Assembly: GCA_017399175.1 (NCBI GenBank)
Contig: JAFQEE010000004.1
Span: 1-64,000 of the forward strand
Direction of reading: 5' to 3'
Source: Clostridia bacterium
GTDB taxonomy: Bacteria > Bacillota > Clostridia > Oscillospirales > Acutalibacteraceae
DNA: 64,000 nt
A program made the position numbers and the translations under genes. The notes below the pieces were generated by a model that made no database searches, was not told the DNA's origin, and saw only the letters and a list, made by a program, of their open reading frames with translations. This document shows positions 51,094 through 60,225 of the stretch, one piece after another (the first letter of the stretch is position 1; each line of letters starts with the position of its first letter).

Positions 51094-52518
51094 ATGGCTA
51101 AGAGCATAAATGACGTTCTTAATCTTATCAAAGAAAATGACATTAAAATGGTCGATTTCAAGATGGTTGACATCAATGGTCAGTACCGTCACGTTACAAT
51201 CCCTGCTGAAAACTTTTCAGAGGACACAATGAAGAGTGGTATCGGTTTTGATGCTTCTAACTATGGCTATGCTGTTGTTGAAAAGAGTGACATGGTATTC
51301 ATTCCTGACCCTGACACAGCAATTATCGACCCATTCTGTTCAATTCCTACATTGTCAATGACAGGTAATGCAATGATTATTGACAATCCTGAAAACCGTC
51401 CTCTTGCACAGTATCCTCGTAACATCATTAAAGCTGCTGTTGAGTACATGAAGAACAGCGGTGTTGCTGATGAAATGAAGATTTTACCTGAATTTGAGTT
51501 CTATCTTTTTGACGATGTTACATGGAGTGTTGAAGGCAGATATATCGGTGCTACAGTTGACGCAAAGCAGTCATATTGGAACTCTGATGTTGAAGGCAAA
51601 GGTGTTGTTGTTCCTAAGCAGAAGAACTACCATATTGCAAAGCCGTTCGACATCTCATACGAATGCCGTAGTGAAATGTGTATGCTTATGAAGGATGCAG
51701 GTATTGAAATCAACTACCACCATCCTGAAGTTGCTGCTTCAGGTCAGTTTGAAATTGAACCACAGCTTGGCGAAGTTGTTCACATGGCTGACGCTACAAT
51801 GTGGATTAAGTACATAATTCACAATACTGCTCTTAAATACGGTAAAACAGCAACATTTATGCCAAAGCCAATTTATGGTGAAGCAGGTAGCGGTATGCAC
51901 GTACATATGATTCTCTTCAAAGATGGTCAGCCTGTTTTCTCTGATGACAACGGTTATTCTCATCTTAGTGAAACTGCTCACTACTTTATGGGTGGTCTTC
52001 TTAAACACATTGGTGCTCTTTGTGCTATTACAAACCCAAGCACAAACTCATTCAAGCGTCTTATCCCCGGATTTGAAGCTCCTGTAACTGTTGGTTATGC
52101 AACATCTAACAGAAGTGCTGTTATCCGTATCCCTGCATATGCTAAGAGTCCTGACAAGCGCAGATTTGAACTTCGTAATCCTGATGCTACTTGTAACCCA
52201 TATTTCTGCTATGCAGCAATTCTTATGGCAGGTCTTGACGGTGTTAAGAACAAGATTGACCCACACGCAAACGGTTGGGGTCCATACGATATGAACCTTT
52301 ATCACCTCAGCGATGAAGAAAAAGCAAAGCTTCAGCACCTTCCAACATCTCTTGAGGAAGCACTTGACGCTCTTGAAGCAGACCACGACTTCCTTACAGA
52401 AGGTGGCGTATTCCCTGAAGAACTTCTCAAGAACTTCGTTAAGGCAAAACGCGAAGAATGTCGTCAGCTTTCTGCAATTCCTCATCCTGCAGAATTTGAT
52501 AAATACTACAACCTTTAA
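51094..52518 (+). CDS. glnA: Glutamine synthetase type I
   Basis: A 474-residue GSI that makes glutamine from glutamate, ammonia and ATP. The N-terminal grasp domain leads into KILPEFEFYLFD, the GSGMHVHMILF metal site, TNPSTNSFKRLIPGFEAPV, and RIPAYAKSPDKRRFELRNPDATCNPY. Twelve-subunit assembly is expected. GGAGATG precedes the ATG at normal spacing. A simple terminator follows and no nitrogen regulator lies beside it. Confidence 0.97.
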   Translation: MAKSINDVLNLIKENDIKMVDFKMVDINGQYRHVTIPAENFSEDTMKSGIGFDASNYGYAVVEKSDMVFIPDPDTAIIDPFCSIPTLSMTGNAMIIDNPENRPLAQYPRNIIKAAVEYMKNSGVADEMKILPEFEFYLFDDVTWSVEGRYIGATVDAKQSYWNSDVEGKGVVVPKQKNYHIAKPFDISYECRSEMCMLMKDAGIEINYHHPEVAASGQFEIEPQLGEVVHMADATMWIKYIIHNTALKYGKTATFMPKPIYGEAGSGMHVHMILFKDGQPVFSDDNGYSHLSETAHYFMGGLLKHIGALCAITNPSTNSFKRLIPGFEAPVTVGYATSNRSAVIRIPAYAKSPDKRRFELRNPDATCNPYFCYAAILMAGLDGVKNKIDPHANGWGPYDMNLYHLSDEEKAKLQHLPTSLEEALDALEADHDFLTEGGVFPEELLKNFVKAKREECRQLSAIPHPAEFDKYYNL

Positions 52519-52526
52519 TACATTAA

Positions 52527-52552
52527 AAGCCGTTGATTTTACTCAACGGCTT
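52527..52552 (+). terminator. glnA terminator
   Basis: AAGCCGTTGA and TCAACGGCTT with a TTTTAC loop and a GTTTTTTA tail. Confidence 0.9.
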
Positions 52553-52568
52553 GTTTTTTAGCAAAGTA

Positions 52569-52592
52569 AAACCTCCGATTTCTCGGAGGTTT
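52569..52592 (-). terminator. Terminator of the acyl-CoA ligase gene
   Basis: AAACCTCCGA and TCGGAGGTTT, four-base loop; lies 12 bp beyond the minus-strand stop. Confidence 0.75.
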
Positions 52593-52604
52593 ATTTTAAT
52601 TATA

Positions 52605-54251
52605 TTAGTTTGTATGATACTTTCTTGCGATTTTCATTGTTGTTGTTTTTGGGAATTCCTCATCACGAATAACAATGTTACCAACACGCTTGAACATTGG
52701 CATCATAGCGTTTGTCTTTTTAACATCAGCATCAAGAGTATCTCTGCAATCAGGGTAATCTTCTTCATTCAAGAAGAATTCGCCTGTAATCTTATCGCCT
52801 TCCTGATAAACAAGAACTTCTTTAACATAAGGAATTGTATTCATAAGCTTTTCTTCAATTTCTTCAGGAGAAACATTTTTACCGTTTGAAAGGATGATAA
52901 GATTCTTCTTTCTGCCAACCATAAAGAGGAAACCGTCTTCGTCAATTCGACCAAAGTCACCTGTCTTGAACCAGTCACCGTCAAATGCTGCTGCAGTAGC
53001 TTCAGGATCGTTATAGTAACCAACCATAACATTTGAACCTCTTACATAGATTTCACCAACACCGTTTTCGTCAGGGTCAACAATCTTGATTTCGTTACAA
53101 TCAAGTGGTGTACCAACGCTGCCGAACTTGAATTTTTCAGGGTGATTACAAGTGATAACAGGTGAACATTCTGTAAGACCGTAACCATTGAAAACATCAA
53201 TACCGATATCATAAAGTCCCTTTTCATATTTAGGGTCGAGGTATGCACCACCACAGATAATCATATCAAGGTTGCCACCAAGGTTATCGTGAACCATCTT
53301 GAAAATCTTACGACGCTTGTCGATACCGAATTTCATAAGGATGTTACTGATTTTAATACCCTTTTTGAGTAATTCTTCTTTACCCATTTTGCGAGCAGTT
53401 TTCCAGATTCTGTCATAAACAGTTTCAACAACAAGCGGAACACCTGTAAAGTTATATGGTTGGAATTTCTTAATATCTCGCTGAATATCCTTAAGGCTGT
53501 CACAAAGATAACCCCATTCAGAAACGATATATGTCGCATAAAGTCCACTAACCCATGAAAGAGTGTGATGTAATGGCAAGAAAGCAATCGCATGACGACC
53601 TGTAAGCACACGAAGTGATGCAGAACAGTTACTTGCAACATTTTTGTGTGTAAGCATAACGCCTTTGCTCTTACCTGTTGTACCTGATGTGAAAACAATT
53701 GCAGCTAAATCGTCAGGCTTGATTTCAAGTGTGTCGAATGTATCGTCACCTGCTTCAATTAACTTTTCACCTTCAGCATAATATGTGTCAAATTCATCCA
53801 TAAAGAAGTATTCCATCTGTGGAACTTCAGGATTAGCCTTAATCTGCTCAACGAATTTTGTGAACTTCTTTGAATATACAACTGCATCACAGTCACAACG
53901 GATAATCTGGTCCTCAATATCTTCATAAGAGAGTTTTGCATCCATCGGAACACAAACGTTACCACCAACGATAATTGCATAGTATGCAAAACCCCAATCG
54001 ATAAGGTTTTCAGAAACTATTGCAATTTTCTTGCCATTCTTTAAACCCTTGCTGTAAAAATATGTGCTGAGTGTTCTGATTCTGTAGAATGTTTCGTTGT
54101 AGTTTACTTCCTGAAGTTGCTTGTTTCTGTCAAGGAACATAAACTGCTTGTTGTTGCCACCACGAGCAGTTCCTTCGAATACGATTTCTCGTATTGTCTG
54201 GTATTCAGGAATTTCCACTTTCACGGCATTCTTGTGTTTTTTGTTCATCAT
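52605..54251 (-). CDS. AMP-forming long-chain acyl-CoA synthetase family protein
   Basis: A 548-residue ANL-superfamily ligase. The adenylate-forming motifs are present: IVFTSGTTGKSKGVML (P-loop), FNGYGLTECSPV, WFKTGDFGRIDEDGFLFMVGRKKN and a C-terminal Lys in PKTTTMKIARK. It activates a carboxylic acid, probably a fatty acid, as acyl-AMP then thioester. No carrier protein is next to it. AAAGGATAA lies upstream; ATGs at codons 1 and 2 are both possible. It is monocistronic, divergent from the FAD oxidoreductase. Confidence 0.85.
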   Translation of the reverse strand: MMNKKHKNAVKVEIPEYQTIREIVFEGTARGGNNKQFMFLDRNKQLQEVNYNETFYRIRTLSTYFYSKGLKNGKKIAIVSENLIDWGFAYYAIIVGGNVCVPMDAKLSYEDIEDQIIRCDCDAVVYSKKFTKFVEQIKANPEVPQMEYFFMDEFDTYYAEGEKLIEAGDDTFDTLEIKPDDLAAIVFTSGTTGKSKGVMLTHKNVASNCSASLRVLTGRHAIAFLPLHHTLSWVSGLYATYIVSEWGYLCDSLKDIQRDIKKFQPYNFTGVPLVVETVYDRIWKTARKMGKEELLKKGIKISNILMKFGIDKRRKIFKMVHDNLGGNLDMIICGGAYLDPKYEKGLYDIGIDVFNGYGLTECSPVITCNHPEKFKFGSVGTPLDCNEIKIVDPDENGVGEIYVRGSNVMVGYYNDPEATAAAFDGDWFKTGDFGRIDEDGFLFMVGRKKNLIILSNGKNVSPEEIEEKLMNTIPYVKEVLVYQEGDKITGEFFLNEEDYPDCRDTLDADVKKTNAMMPMFKRVGNIVIRDEEFPKTTTMKIARKYHTN

Positions 54252-54378
54252 ATTTTTTATTATCCTTTTCTTTCACAGTCGATAATTGTTTCATTATTTC
54301 GTCAAAAAAATTAACTCTTAATCGCAATAACACAATATTCGACCATTTTACTATCCTTAACATTATACATTTTCTTTA

Positions 54379-54407
54379 TTGAAAAAGCAAGTGTTTTATG
54401 ATATAAT
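54379..54407 (+). promoter_or_regulatory. Promoter of the FAD oxidoreductase
   Basis: TTGAAA (54379-54384), 17 bp, TATAAT (54402-54407). Confidence 0.8.
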
Positions 54408-54453
54408 CTACACAAATCTTATTAGGTGTTTATTGGAAAAAGGGGATTATATT

Positions 54454-55782
54454 ATGGTTAATAAAATAATTGTTGCCGGCGGTGGTCACGGTGGTATTGC
54501 CGCTGCTATGTTACTTGCAAAACGAGGTTATGATGTAACAGTTTATGAAAAAAACGCAAAAGGCAAAATGGGTTATGACTGGACAGACATCTTTGACAGA
54601 AAAGGCTGGACTGCAGTCGGCATTCCAATGCCTGATGAAAGCAAATATAAGTTAAAGCAGGATATGACCTTCTATGGTCCCGCTATGGAAACAGCACTTA
54701 CACAGCATACTGAAGAGGACAAAAAAGAAATTCAGATGGAGCGTAGCGACATCTATGCTCACCTGATTGAACACGCTGAAAAAGCGGGTGTAAAATTCGA
54801 GTATGAGCAGAATATCGAAGGTCCGATTTTCTTTGGCAACCGTGTTGTCGGCATCAAAACAGATAAAGGTGAATATCTTGCTGACCTTGTTATTGACGCT
54901 TGCGGTCTTAATTCTCCCGTAAGACGCGGTATGCCTGCTTCAACAGGTATTCAGAATAATCCGATTGAATATGAGCAGTTTTACATATACAGAGCCTTTT
55001 TTAACAAAGCTTGTGAAGTCGAAGAAGACGATAAATTTAAAGTAATTCTTCTTCCGAACAATGAATTAGGTATTTCATGGATTGCTACTGAAGAAGAACA
55101 TACAGATGTTCTTATCGGTCGTTTCCGTCCATTTGACCGTGAATATGCAATGAGTCAGATTGAACTATTACGAGAAGGCAATCCAAGTATCGGCACAGAA
55201 ATTCTTCGTGCAGATGACTTTGCAAATATTCCTGTGCGTCAACCATTAGGTGTTCTTGTTGCTGACGGATACGCGGCAATCGGCGACAGCGGATTTATGA
55301 CTGTTCCTGTAATCGGTTCAGGTATTGCAAACTCACTTAAGGCTGCTAAAATTCTCGCTGACGCTATTTCAAGCGACTGTACTGCTTCTTACAGTGCTGA
55401 AACACTCTGGACATACCAGAAAAACTTCTACAAAGAAATCGGTGCTGCATTAGCTCCTCTTGCTTGTGTAAAACTTCTTCTCACACGACTTCAGGGTCCT
55501 GAACTTGACTACATTTTTGCAAAGGGAATTCTCAATGCTGATGATATGACTATTGATGCTGACTCAACAAGCCTTGGTGCAATGCTTGGCGGAATGTCAA
55601 TGGATGACATCAAAACAAAGCTTAACGGACTTATTAACAACAAGGTTGTTCTCGGCAAGGTTGTTAAAATGGGATTACAGTTAGCACGAGCAACAGCCGT
55701 TACTGCTGCAATGCCGACCACATATAACCGTAAAACTATTTTGCGTTGGGTTGACGAATATAATGCTTGTTTTAAGCATTAA
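54454..55782 (+). CDS. FAD-dependent oxidoreductase (geranylgeranyl reductase-like)
   Basis: A 442-residue flavoprotein. The dinucleotide fold AGGGHGGIAAAMLLAKRGYDVTVYEK is at residues about 8-33. A GD motif (AIGDSGFMTVPVIGSGIANSLKAAKIL) lies near 270-295, as in p-hydroxybenzoate hydroxylase-type and geranylgeranyl reductase-type enzymes. The C-terminal ~110 residues are helical. The substrate is unknown; lipid or quinone is typical for the group. The ATG at 54454 follows AAGGGGATT. Own promoter and terminator. Confidence 0.8.
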   Translation: MVNKIIVAGGGHGGIAAAMLLAKRGYDVTVYEKNAKGKMGYDWTDIFDRKGWTAVGIPMPDESKYKLKQDMTFYGPAMETALTQHTEEDKKEIQMERSDIYAHLIEHAEKAGVKFEYEQNIEGPIFFGNRVVGIKTDKGEYLADLVIDACGLNSPVRRGMPASTGIQNNPIEYEQFYIYRAFFNKACEVEEDDKFKVILLPNNELGISWIATEEEHTDVLIGRFRPFDREYAMSQIELLREGNPSIGTEILRADDFANIPVRQPLGVLVADGYAAIGDSGFMTVPVIGSGIANSLKAAKILADAISSDCTASYSAETLWTYQKNFYKEIGAALAPLACVKLLLTRLQGPELDYIFAKGILNADDMTIDADSTSLGAMLGGMSMDDIKTKLNGLINNKVVLGKVVKMGLQLARATAVTAAMPTTYNRKTILRWVDEYNACFKH

Positions 55783-55798
55783 ACTAAATAAAAAATTG

Positions 55799-55830
55799 AG
55801 GACAAGGTGAAAGCGAAATCACCTTGTCCT
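55799..55830 (+). terminator. Terminator after the FAD oxidoreductase
   Basis: AGGACAAGGTGA and TCACCTTGTCCT, loop AAGCGAAA, T6 tail. Confidence 0.9.
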
Positions 55831-55844
55831 TTTTTGTTGTCTTG

Positions 55845-56108
55845 TTAATCAATTATTCCGTATGTGCGGAGTCTGTCGAGAAATTCCTTGACATCCTGTT
55901 GTGCCGTTTCCTTGTCCACATCATATTCTTCAAGCATTTTGTTTACAACGTCTTCTTCATTTTCCGCCTCCGGAAGAACACTCCATATAAACGCCCCTGT
56001 TTCTGTCATAACAAAAAGTCCGTTTAAATCAAGCACAGCATTTCCGCCAGGGACAAGTATATTATCCCCTGCCAACTGACGGTGTATCATTTCTTTTTTT
56101 ATTTCCAT
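55845..56108 (-). CDS. PqqD-family peptide-binding protein
   Basis: An 87-residue protein with the PqqD/RRE layout: MIHRQLAGDNILVPGG, LNGLFVMTETGAFIWSVL, and a helical VVNKMLEEYDVDKETAQQDVKEFLDRL. The winged-helix fold binds leader peptides of RiPPs. Here no radical SAM, precursor peptide or transporter is adjacent; it stands at the end of the polysaccharide/BY-kinase cluster, 34 bp after the kinase. Stand-alone PqqD-like proteins also occur in exopolysaccharide loci, with unknown roles. Confidence 0.85.
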   Translation of the reverse strand: MEIKKEMIHRQLAGDNILVPGGNAVLDLNGLFVMTETGAFIWSVLPEAENEEDVVNKMLEEYDVDKETAQQDVKEFLDRLRTYGIID

Positions 56109-56142
56109 TGTTAATCACCCATAGTTAGAATCAACTCTTATG

Positions 56143-57729
56143 TTACTTTTTCTTTTCCGAGTTTTTCTTGTGACTATGATGGCTACTATGATGACTATGA
56201 TGGCCATAATGACTGTAATTTCCACCGTAACGACCATATCTGCCATAATGACCATAATGACCATATCTGCTGTATCGCCCATAATGACTGTAATTTCCGC
56301 CATAACGACCATATCTGCCGTAACGACCGTATCTGCCATAATGACCGTATGAGCCATATCCGTATCCGTATCCGTGACCGGTATGTGAAGCCATTGAGCC
56401 ATTAAGCACACATCCGAGAATTCTTACATCAGTTGCGAAAAGGTTATTAAAACCGTTCTGAATTTTTGGAATTCTTACAGAGTCCTGCAACACAACATAG
56501 TATGCCGCATCCGCAGCCTGTGCAAAGAACAAAGCGTCAGAAACAAGGCCGCAAGGTGGTGTGTCAACAAGAATTAAATCATAATCATCTCGAATATCAT
56601 CAAAAACGTTTTTTACATACGCTGAATTCATATACTGAAGATTTTTACGACCTTCCTTATTGAAGACCATAAAATATATTCCAAATTCTTCAAGATAAGC
56701 AATCTTGTATTTTTTCGTTACAATGTCAAAATCCATTGTATCAACATCAAAACCGAGCAACGGAGAAACTGAAGGATGTCGGATATCACCGTCAACAAGC
56801 AATATTTTCTTGTCCTGTTCGGCAAGCGACAACGCAAGGTTAGTAATAACCGTTGTTTTTCCTTCACTCGGTGCAGTACTTGTACCCATAATGATTTTAT
56901 CACCCTCTTTAAGAGAGTTCTTGAAAACATTTCTTAGAATTCGTATTGATTCGTAAAATGCCTTATCAACCTTTTCATTTGTACACAAAATTGTCTGGTC
57001 AATTTCTTTTCCATATCGTTTAAAGCTGACATGAGGAATTACTCCAAGTGTTTCTGCGTTAAGATTTGACTTGACATCTTCTCTTGTTCTTATGGTCTTT
57101 CGGCTATATACATATATTACAATAACTGCACATCCCAACACCGCACCAAGGAACATAGCCTTTATTACAGATGTAAGATACTCAAGGCTGTTTGATGGTT
57201 CAACAGGAATTGTGGGCTCTGTAATAACCTCAAACTGTATATTACCGATAACATGTTTCGCTACCTCAGGATAATTCTCCATGGTTGATATGAGAACATC
57301 ATATGCCAACTGCGGGTCCATTGCAGTGCAATAAAGCGTAAGCATATTAGTACCCGAAACAACACTCGCTCTGACACTTGCAGGTATGCTTGGAAGTCCC
57401 ATATCCTCAGAAACCGCATCAAAAAGTAATGTGCTGTCAAGCAAATATGGGAAAGTGGTTGACAGCTGGTTCGCCGTTGCAGCGTCGTAATAGAAGTTAT
57501 AAACCGAAACACCGCCTATAGACGAAGATTTCTGTGTTTTAACGGTAAAGGTTGCCTCTGCTGTATAATAGGGAACATAGTCAACATGTTCCTTCACAAA
57601 AACAATGCCACCGAAAATCAACGCCAACAAAACACAAACCCAGCTTAATTTTCTGATACCTATGGCCGCGTCTTCAAGCTTCAACTGTATATTATTCTGT
57701 TTTGATGAATTATTTTCAGTCTGATTCAT
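56143..57729 (-). CDS. Polysaccharide-biosynthesis BY-kinase with long Tyr-rich tail
   Basis: A 528-residue fusion of a Wzz-type chain-length domain and a bacterial tyrosine kinase. Two membrane segments (about 32-48 and 190-208) flank the extracellular loop. The kinase has Walker A STAPSEGKTT, Walker A' KILLVDGDIRHP and Walker B DLILVDTPP. The tail (about 451-528) holds 19 tyrosines, mostly as YGR, YGH and YGG units, then a His/Lys-rich end. BY-kinases autophosphorylate such C-terminal clusters to set polymer length. The tail is much longer than usual. Its DNA is a 9-bp minisatellite (about 56180-56375). It is followed by a paralogue without the catalytic Lys. Confidence 0.9.
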   Translation of the reverse strand: MNQTENNSSKQNNIQLKLEDAAIGIRKLSWVCVLLALIFGGIVFVKEHVDYVPYYTAEATFTVKTQKSSSIGGVSVYNFYYDAATANQLSTTFPYLLDSTLLFDAVSEDMGLPSIPASVRASVVSGTNMLTLYCTAMDPQLAYDVLISTMENYPEVAKHVIGNIQFEVITEPTIPVEPSNSLEYLTSVIKAMFLGAVLGCAVIVIYVYSRKTIRTREDVKSNLNAETLGVIPHVSFKRYGKEIDQTILCTNEKVDKAFYESIRILRNVFKNSLKEGDKIIMGTSTAPSEGKTTVITNLALSLAEQDKKILLVDGDIRHPSVSPLLGFDVDTMDFDIVTKKYKIAYLEEFGIYFMVFNKEGRKNLQYMNSAYVKNVFDDIRDDYDLILVDTPPCGLVSDALFFAQAADAAYYVVLQDSVRIPKIQNGFNNLFATDVRILGCVLNGSMASHTGHGYGYGYGSYGHYGRYGRYGRYGRYGGNYSHYGRYSRYGHYGHYGRYGRYGGNYSHYGHHSHHSSHHSHKKNSEKKK

Positions 57730-57750
57730 TCTGATATCTTTCCTTTTAAT

Positions 57751-59241
57751 TTATATCTCAGTTTCTTCATCTTCAAAACTTTCATATCGTCCGTACTTAC
57801 CATATTTGCCGCCTCGGTTGTATTTGTTATACTTTCCGTTTCTACTGTATCTGAAACTATACTGGAATCCACTTTCATCCATACCGGCAAGAGTAAAGAA
57901 GCTGATTTCCGGATAAGTATCGTTAAGAATACAACCTGTAACCTTCGCACCAACCTCCTTGAGCGTTGTCAAGGCATCGTTAATATCAGTACTGAACGCA
58001 ACATCAGTTCTTACAACAAAAAGTGTTTCATCAGCAAGCTTTGATATATCTGTAACAAAAGCATCCTCTGTTACAGCTGCAGTATCAAGAATTATGTAAT
58101 CAACCTGGTTTTTGAATACTTCAAGAATTTTTGAAAGTCTTCCGCTTGTAATCCATTCGCCATATTCTTCGTGAGGCTGTGTGTTCAGTGCAAGATATAA
58201 AGATGAATGCTTGTATCTTTTCAAACGGAATTCATTTGTTTTCAATGTTCCGTTCATAAGATTTGCAAATTCTGCCTTTTCGTTGTGTTTCTTTTCAAAA
58301 ATTCTGAAAAGGTCCGGCTCGGTACAGTTCATATCAATCAATATAACCTTGTGTCCACGGTCAGCCAACGATATTGCTATATTTGAAGCGGTTGTTGATA
58401 CACCCTCATTATCTATTGCACTTGTAACTGAAAAAACTTTTGACCCGTTACGACGAGTACTATGCTCAATTTTTGCTGCAATTTTATGATAATTTTCCAC
58501 AAATCCCAAGGTTATAAATGCGTTGTTATGAATAATGAACGCTTTATCCTTGTTCTCGGCTCTGTTTTTAACATTAAATCTTACTCTTTCGTGCGGAATT
58601 GTTCCGATAAGCTTAGACTCTATTTTATTGGTAAAATCCACCTCATCCTTAACCGTATCACGAAGAAGTGAAATAATCACAACACAGCCTGCTACAAATA
58701 CAGTACAAATAGCAACAACTAAGAATTTGTTGACGCTTGAAAGGTTGTTTGACGGTCTGTGCGGAACCTCAGGCATTTTAAGAATCGTTATAACAACATT
58801 CTGGAAAACATTATCTGAAAATTCGGGATAGGATTCAAGCACTGACATTAAAAGCTCATACGACTTCTGTGGGCTGTCACTTTTCACCGATACATTAACA
58901 AAGTTAGTACCTTTATTGACTTCTGCTTTTAAAGTTCCGTCAAACTCATCAACTCCGAGTTTTTCTGCAGCTTTATCCTTTACTGAATTATCAACAATAA
59001 CTCTTGTGATAACCTTTGCCATTTCCACTGATGACGAAAACAGCGAGTACGCACCTGTTGTTGAACCCTTTGCATTAACAACGATTGTTGCCTTTGCAGT
59101 ATATTCAGGGGTATAAAAGCTATTTGTGGCAATATAGATACCCATAAATCCCATAAGTATTGCCATAAATATTACCCAAATATTCTTAATTAAATCTCGC
59201 ACAATACTGTGCATTTCAATTCTGACATTAAAAAAATTCAT
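57751..59241 (-). CDS. Wzz/BY-kinase paralogue with lost Walker A lysine
   Basis: A 496-residue paralogue of the neighbour: N-terminal membrane segment (about 18-38), extracellular Wzz-like domain, second segment (about 172-193) and a cytoplasmic P-loop-type domain. At the Walker A position it reads SAIDNEGVSTTA (residues 274-285): the lysine is Val281. Walker A' is LIDMNCTEPD and Walker B YIILDTAAV. ATP hydrolysis is therefore unlikely. The end is still Tyr-rich (FRYSRNGKYNKYNRGGKYGKYGRY). The likely role is as regulator or scaffold for the active kinase, which lies 21 bp downstream in the same transcript. Confidence 0.85.
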   Translation of the reverse strand: MNFFNVRIEMHSIVRDLIKNIWVIFMAILMGFMGIYIATNSFYTPEYTAKATIVVNAKGSTTGAYSLFSSSVEMAKVITRVIVDNSVKDKAAEKLGVDEFDGTLKAEVNKGTNFVNVSVKSDSPQKSYELLMSVLESYPEFSDNVFQNVVITILKMPEVPHRPSNNLSSVNKFLVVAICTVFVAGCVVIISLLRDTVKDEVDFTNKIESKLIGTIPHERVRFNVKNRAENKDKAFIIHNNAFITLGFVENYHKIAAKIEHSTRRNGSKVFSVTSAIDNEGVSTTASNIAISLADRGHKVILIDMNCTEPDLFRIFEKKHNEKAEFANLMNGTLKTNEFRLKRYKHSSLYLALNTQPHEEYGEWITSGRLSKILEVFKNQVDYIILDTAAVTEDAFVTDISKLADETLFVVRTDVAFSTDINDALTTLKEVGAKVTGCILNDTYPEISFFTLAGMDESGFQYSFRYSRNGKYNKYNRGGKYGKYGRYESFEDEETEI

Positions 59242-59245
59242 AATC

Positions 59246-60061
59246 TCATCCTACGATTACATTAAGTATTGTATGACCCGAAACACCCTTTGAGTCAGTA
59301 ACATAATAATGAATACTATATGTGCCGGGGGTATTCAAATCAGCATTTGTTTCAATTCTTACATCTTTTGTGATATCGTTTTCCATTCTGTCCTGTGCCT
59401 TTACAAGATATTGTTGAAAATCGATTTCTTCGCCCGGTTTTGCATATATAAGATATTGACTCAATTCAATTTCAGGTGACAAAACGCTTTTATCCTCAAC
59501 CACAAGAGGAAGATTTATAATTGATGTGTCGCCCTTACTGTTTGAAACAGAAACTTCAATTTCAAAAACACCTGCAGTAGAAGAATTAAACTCATCTGAT
59601 GTAATAATAATATTCTTTGTTACATCACCGTCGATACAGTCTGTGGCACGGATTGCACCGGCAATATCGATTGTTTCGTAAATTGAGAAACACAAGCCTT
59701 GTTTCATAGAGAATTTCGGTGACTCATAATTTTTATATTTTATTTTTCTTGTGGCATTCGCAACATTGTTATCGTTATCGCACACAGCATAAGTTACCTT
59801 ACAAATACCGTCATCAATAAATCGTGAAACAGATTCTATGATAACTCGGTCTGAAATGTCCTTATCCTTTTCGTCATAAGCCGTTACACCCTGCAACAAT
59901 TCTTCACGAGTGGTTTCAAAGCTTACTTCAATCATTTCTTCTTCAATTTTAATTACAGGCATTGTATTGTCTTCAGTAAGCTTTTCGTTCACATAATACA
60001 TAGAAAACAATGCGGTTGTAATAAGAAATAAAACAACAACAATTATTCTTAAAATTCTCAT
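59246..60061 (-). CDS. Membrane-anchored Ig-like repeat protein
   Basis: A 271-residue protein. One N-terminal membrane segment (ILRIIVVVLFLITTALFSMYYV) is followed by about three Ig-like/cadherin-like repeats of ~75-80 residues with DGDVTKNIIITSDEFN and ENDITKDVRIETNAD motifs typical of DUF5011 domains. It probably presents outside the cell. The ATG at 60061 has GGGAG upstream; a GTG 36 bp earlier also fits. It ends 4 bp before the pseudokinase start. Confidence 0.75.
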   Translation of the reverse strand: MRILRIIVVVLFLITTALFSMYYVNEKLTEDNTMPVIKIEEEMIEVSFETTREELLQGVTAYDEKDKDISDRVIIESVSRFIDDGICKVTYAVCDNDNNVANATRKIKYKNYESPKFSMKQGLCFSIYETIDIAGAIRATDCIDGDVTKNIIITSDEFNSSTAGVFEIEVSVSNSKGDTSIINLPLVVEDKSVLSPEIELSQYLIYAKPGEEIDFQQYLVKAQDRMENDITKDVRIETNADLNTPGTYSIHYYVTDSKGVSGHTILNVIVG

Positions 60062-60193
60062 AATTATATAGTCTCCCACAAAAAGGCATATTCGCACATA
60101 ATAATTAATTGTATTATATCACTAATTACAAAAAAAGTCTATAAATAATCGTAAATTTTATTTTTTGTCAATTATCCCAATTTTTTGCAAAAA

Positions 60194-60220
60194 ACAGGAC
60201 AAGAGTATTTCCTGTCCTGT
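60194..60220 (-). terminator. GH26 gene terminator
   Basis: ACAGGACA and TGTCCTGT, 11-nt loop, followed on the minus strand by a T6 run. Confidence 0.85.
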
Positions 60221-60225
60221 AAAAA

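Noticed and set aside
56115..56411. Met/Thr-rich frame in the BY-kinase tail
   Set aside because: Frame-shifted shadow of the 9-bp minisatellite.
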